The translations under genes and the position numbers were made by a program. Below, piece by piece: positions 61,572-64,000 of a stretch of 64,000 bases of DNA. The stretch is taken from contig NZ_CP108006.1 in assembly GCF_036127095.1 (NCBI RefSeq), forward strand, positions 5,447,501 to 5,511,500, in the 5' to 3' direction. Numbering within the stretch: the first letter of the stretch is position 1; each line of letters starts with the position of its first letter. A model generated the notes under the pieces. It saw nothing but the letters and a program-made list of their open reading frames with translations. It did not search any database and was not told where the DNA came from. The stretch is from Streptomyces sp. NBC_00335 (lineage in GTDB: Bacteria > Actinomycetota > Actinomycetes > Streptomycetales > Streptomycetaceae).

Positions 61572-62262
61572 TCTGCGGAAAACCCTCGCGCGGTCTGCGG
61601 CCGCCGTGCTCGCCGTGCTGACGCTGGCGTCGTGCACCGCAGGCGAGACCGAGGCGAAGGCCGACCACCTGTGTGACATCACTCCTTCCTCGGAGGAGGA
61701 CGTCCTCCTCCGGGAGATCCTCGGTAGGGGGACGGCTCCGGGTACGGACGTGGATGCCTTCAGGACCTTCATCCCCAACCGCACGAGCCGTCTCGTGGAG
61801 AAGCTGGGGCGCGAACTGCGGGAGATGGACCCGGCGAAGGAGACGTTCGCGCCATCCACCTGCACCTTCAGGCCGCCCACGCGGTCCGAGGGCGCGGCGT
61901 TCAGCGCCGGGTGGGCGCCCCGCACGTCGAAGTTCGTCGAGGAGCCCCTGCGCGAGGCGGGCCGGTTCGAGGTGAACGGAGCCTTCGGTCAGAGCAACTA
62001 CTTCTCCACGAAGCTGTTCGTCCGGTGCGACATGCCCGGAGACCTCGCCGAGCCCTCGAAGACGGCATGGCTGTACGCGAACGCCTCGTACGTGGTCAAC
62101 ATCTCCCCGACGGAGATCCTCCCGGCCGACATCGACCAAGCGGCCAAGGACCGGCAGACGACGCTCACCTACCTCATGACCCGCCGCGTCACCGAAGCCC
62201 TCGGCTGCGAGAACAAGCCGCTGGCGAAGCCCCCCGTGGTGAAGCGGCTGCCTACACCCTGA
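61552..62262 (+). CDS. Lipoprotein of the WXG cassette (236 aa)
   Basis: GTG at 61552 lies inside the end of the large WXG-like gene (20-base overlap), with GGGAGG 6 nt upstream. The signal peptide ends in the lipobox LAVLTLASC. The mature protein is about 208 residues, with three further Cys and no recognised domain. Tight coupling suggests an immunity protein or a membrane partner for the large protein. Confidence 0.75.
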   Translation: MGTCGLDLRKTLARSAAAVLAVLTLASCTAGETEAKADHLCDITPSSEEDVLLREILGRGTAPGTDVDAFRTFIPNRTSRLVEKLGRELREMDPAKETFAPSTCTFRPPTRSEGAAFSAGWAPRTSKFVEEPLREAGRFEVNGAFGQSNYFSTKLFVRCDMPGDLAEPSKTAWLYANASYVVNISPTEILPADIDQAAKDRQTTLTYLMTRRVTEALGCENKPLAKPPVVKRLPTP

Positions 62263-62659
62263 CCTCGGCCCAGACCGCCTTGCCGATCCCGTGGAGCCGG
62301 GGGCACTGCCCCCACCGCTCGGCCAGGGCCGCGACGATCGCGAGTCCCCGGCCCCGCTCGTCGGTGTCCGCCACCACCTGTGGCGTGAGCTTCACGGCGG
62401 GGCCGGCGTCGGCGACCTCCACGCGCAGCAGCCCGCCGTAGCGGGCGAGCCGGATGCCGAGGTCCCGGCCCTGCGGAGCATGCGAGTGCCGTACGGCGTT
62501 GGTGACCAGCTCGGAGAGCAGCAGCTCCGCCGCCTCGGCGGGTGTCGTTCCGATGCCCCACGCGGTGGCCTGCTCGCGCAGCAGCGCGCGGGCCCGGCTG
62601 GGAGCGCGGGTGTTGCGGGGCACAAGCCAGAAGATCTCGCCGGCATGCAGCACTGTCAT
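62252..62659 (-). CDS. Anti-sigma-factor-type ATP-binding protein (HATPase_c_2)
   Basis: This 135-residue protein has the RsbW/SpoIIAB-like Bergerat fold. The N box is ELLLSELVTNAVRHS, the G1 box VEVADAGP, and the G2-like ERGRGLAIVAAL follows. It has no sensor domain. The ATG at 62659 has GAGAGG upstream. It overlaps the end of the lipoprotein gene by 11 bases and is divergent from the GntR gene with shared operator copies. It may bind a sigma factor or an anti-sigma antagonist. Confidence 0.88.
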   Translation of the reverse strand: MTVLHAGEIFWLVPRNTRAPSRARALLREQATAWGIGTTPAEAAELLLSELVTNAVRHSHAPQGRDLGIRLARYGGLLRVEVADAGPAVKLTPQVVADTDERGRGLAIVAALAERWGQCPRLHGIGKAVWAEVRV

Positions 62660-62668
62660 GGCGTCGCC

Positions 62669-62806
62669 TCTCTAGAGATGCCCGATTAGTGAAGCGTTCA
62701 GTTGTGGGCCGGTCAAGCTTTCTCTAGAGATGTGTCCCGCTCGGTCTCAGGATGGACGAGCTTGTCGTCACTCCGTCCCCATGGGGTGCCTAGGATGACT
62801 AGAGAT
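62669..62806. promoter_or_regulatory. Three CTAGAGAT-type sites between ATPase and GntR genes
   Basis: The perfect palindrome TCTCTAGAGA occurs at 62669-62678 and 62721-62730, each followed by TG. A third half-like CTAGAGAT is at 62799-62806. They lie between the divergent starts at 62659 and 62823 and fit a GntR/HutC-type dimer site. Possible -10 TAGGAT at 62791-62796. Confidence 0.65.
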
Positions 62807-62822
62807 GATCAGGGAGGACCGC

Positions 62823-63584
62823 ATGCCGAGTGACGGCGCCGTACGCCAGCCCAAGTACAAGCGCATCGCCGCCGCCCTGAAGGACGCCATCGCATCGGGC
62901 GAGTACGGGCCGGGTGACCGGCTGCCCGGGGAGAACGACCTCATGGCCTCCTACGGCGTGGCCCGGATGACGGCTCGGCAGGCGCTCGGGGTGCTCCAGT
63001 CCGAGGGGCTGACCGAAGCGCGCAAGGGCGCCGGGGTCTTCGTCCGGACGTTCCGGCTCATCCGGCGGCGGGGGATTCAGCGTCTGGCCACTGGCGTGTG
63101 GGGCGAGGGGCGTTCCATCTGGGACGCCGATACCGAGGACCGGGACCCCGTCGTCGAGTTCATCGGGGTCACTGCGGAACCAGTGCCCGATGCCGTAGCC
63201 GCCGTGCTCGGTCTCGCCGAAGGCTCGCTCGGCTGCGTCCGGCGCCGCAGGTTCCTGCTCGACGGGAAGGCCGTCATGTTCGCGACCTCCTACCTCGACG
63301 CCGCCCTCGTCGCCGGTACGCCCATCACCGAGCCCGACACCGGCCCCGGCGGGATCTACGCACGCCTCGCCGAGCTCGGCCACAAGCCCGCGCGGTTCCG
63401 CGAGGAGGTCCGCTCGCGGATGCCCGGCGCCGAGGAGGCCGCGAGCCTCGGGCTGGCCGCCGGGACGCCCGTCGTGCTGGTCGTCCGTACCGCCTTCGAC
63501 CCCGACGGCCGGGTGGTCGAGGTCAACGAGATGGTCCTCGACTCCGCCGCCTACGTACTGGAGTACGAGTTCGACGCCCCGTAG
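62823..63584 (+). CDS. GntR-family (HutC-type) regulator
   Basis: The 253-residue regulator starts at ATG 62823 with GGGAGG 6 nt upstream; the ATG at 62805 lacks one. The N-terminal HTH has YKRIAAALKDAIASGEYG and YGVARMTARQALGVLQSEG. The C-terminal UTRA ligand domain has CVRRRRFLLDGKAVMFATSYL and VEVNEMVLDS. The CTAGAGAT sites upstream suggest autoregulation and control of the ATPase gene. The ligand is unknown. Confidence 0.9.
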   Translation: MPSDGAVRQPKYKRIAAALKDAIASGEYGPGDRLPGENDLMASYGVARMTARQALGVLQSEGLTEARKGAGVFVRTFRLIRRRGIQRLATGVWGEGRSIWDADTEDRDPVVEFIGVTAEPVPDAVAAVLGLAEGSLGCVRRRRFLLDGKAVMFATSYLDAALVAGTPITEPDTGPGGIYARLAELGHKPARFREEVRSRMPGAEEAASLGLAAGTPVVLVVRTAFDPDGRVVEVNEMVLDSAAYVLEYEFDAP

Positions 63585-63720
63585 GGCTCCGCCCGCCCCC
63601 GTAGGCCCAGCACCGCGCGCGGAACCCGCGCAACCCAGTTCGAATTGTTGCGGCGGGATGAAATCCGCCGGTCGGAGCGTTGGCGCTTCCGGTAGGGCAG
63701 GACGAACGGGGAGGCAGTAC

Positions 63721-64000
63721 GTGGCTACGGCGACGGCGGAATCGGCGGCTGGAAGCAAACAGGGGTGGGGGAGGCGGCTCGCCGCCTACACCTGGCGGTA
63801 CAAGGCCAATGTGCTGCTGGCCCTCGGATCCTCGCTCGGCGGCATGGCCGTCATGGCGCTCGTGCCGCTCGTCACCAAGGTGATCCTCGACGACGTCATC
63901 GGCGACCGGAGCAAGCCCATGACGCCCTGGGCGCTGATGCTCATAGGCGCCGCGCTCCTCGTGTACGTGCTGACCTACATCCGCAGGTACTACGGCGGGC
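63721..64000 (+). CDS. ABC exporter, 5' part (3' end outside window)
   Basis: GTG at 63721 has GGGAGG about 6 nt upstream. The visible 93 residues (MATATAESAAGSK, then WRYKANVLLALGSSLGGMAV) form the first two membrane helices of an ABC exporter transmembrane domain, with KVILDDVIGDRS between them. The ATPase domain lies outside. In S. coelicolor an ABC transporter occupies this side (SCO2763 region, from memory). The end of the gene is not in the window. Confidence 0.8.
   Translation, partial: MATATAESAAGSKQGWGRRLAAYTWRYKANVLLALGSSLGGMAVMALVPLVTKVILDDVIGDRSKPMTPWALMLIGAALLVYVLTYIRRYYGG

Overview
The window looks like a piece of a Streptomyces chromosome. It has very high GC, G/C at most third codon positions, GTG and some TTG starts, many divergent MarR/TetR/GntR regulator pairs, apparently leaderless promoters, and the adpA-orn neighbourhood typical of the genus. 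From memory, the order hexosaminidase - glmS - small gene - adpA - orn on one side, and desE - acyl-CoA dehydrogenase - HMG-CoA lyase - biotin carboxylase - carboxyltransferase - TetR - agmatinase on the other, matches the S. coelicolor SCO277x-SCO279x region. No integrase, transposase, CRISPR array or rRNA was seen.

Layout. 1-5.2 kb: end of a chitinase, a PAS-GGDEF-EAL cyclic-di-GMP protein, a secreted M6 protease, tRNA-Lys. 5.2-8.8 kb: small conserved genes, an M20 amidohydrolase, and a MarR/flavin-reductase divergent pair with three operator copies. 8.8-13.1 kb: three overlapping genes for an SF1 Dna2/Upf1-like helicase, an unknown 535-residue protein and a RecB/Cas4-like nuclease with four iron-sulphur-type cysteines. 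This is the best candidate for an undescribed system. 13-22 kb: PAP2 membrane protein, phosphatase, NsdA-like regulator, spermidine-synthase-like protein, acyl-CoA ligase and a two-component system. 22-27 kb: a DUF5993/DsbB-like pair, an F420-type reductase, an MFS exporter, and a MarR/NmrA pair with a perfect 12-bp-arm operator.

27-41 kb: a secreted repeat protein, tRNA-His, orn, adpA (without the usual TTA codon), a universal stress protein, a YaaH-type transporter, glmS with a DasR-like site upstream, a DUF4429/SHOCT protein, a GH20 hexosaminidase lipoprotein, a siderophore-interacting protein and DesE. The desferrioxamine synthesis genes that normally lie between the last two and the hexosaminidase are absent. 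41-48 kb: a four-gene leucine/branched-chain catabolic operon under a divergent TetR with a double operator. 48-54 kb: phosphatase, a frameshifted SDR with its MarR, a CDF metal exporter, TesB, an acyl-CoA dehydrogenase and an MmpS-like protein. 54-59 kb: a PucR regulator divergent from a ureohydrolase + ThDP-enzyme operon. 59-64 kb: a three-gene WXG-like/lipoprotein cassette, an anti-sigma-type ATPase divergent from a GntR regulator, and the start of an ABC exporter.

Functional links. Chitin/GlcNAc use joins the chitinase, hexosaminidase, glmS and the DasR-like site. Development and second messengers join adpA, orn and the GGDEF-EAL protein. Iron uptake (DesE, SIP) is kept without local siderophore synthesis. 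All functional assignments come from reading the translated sequence and remembered family motifs; no database search was run.
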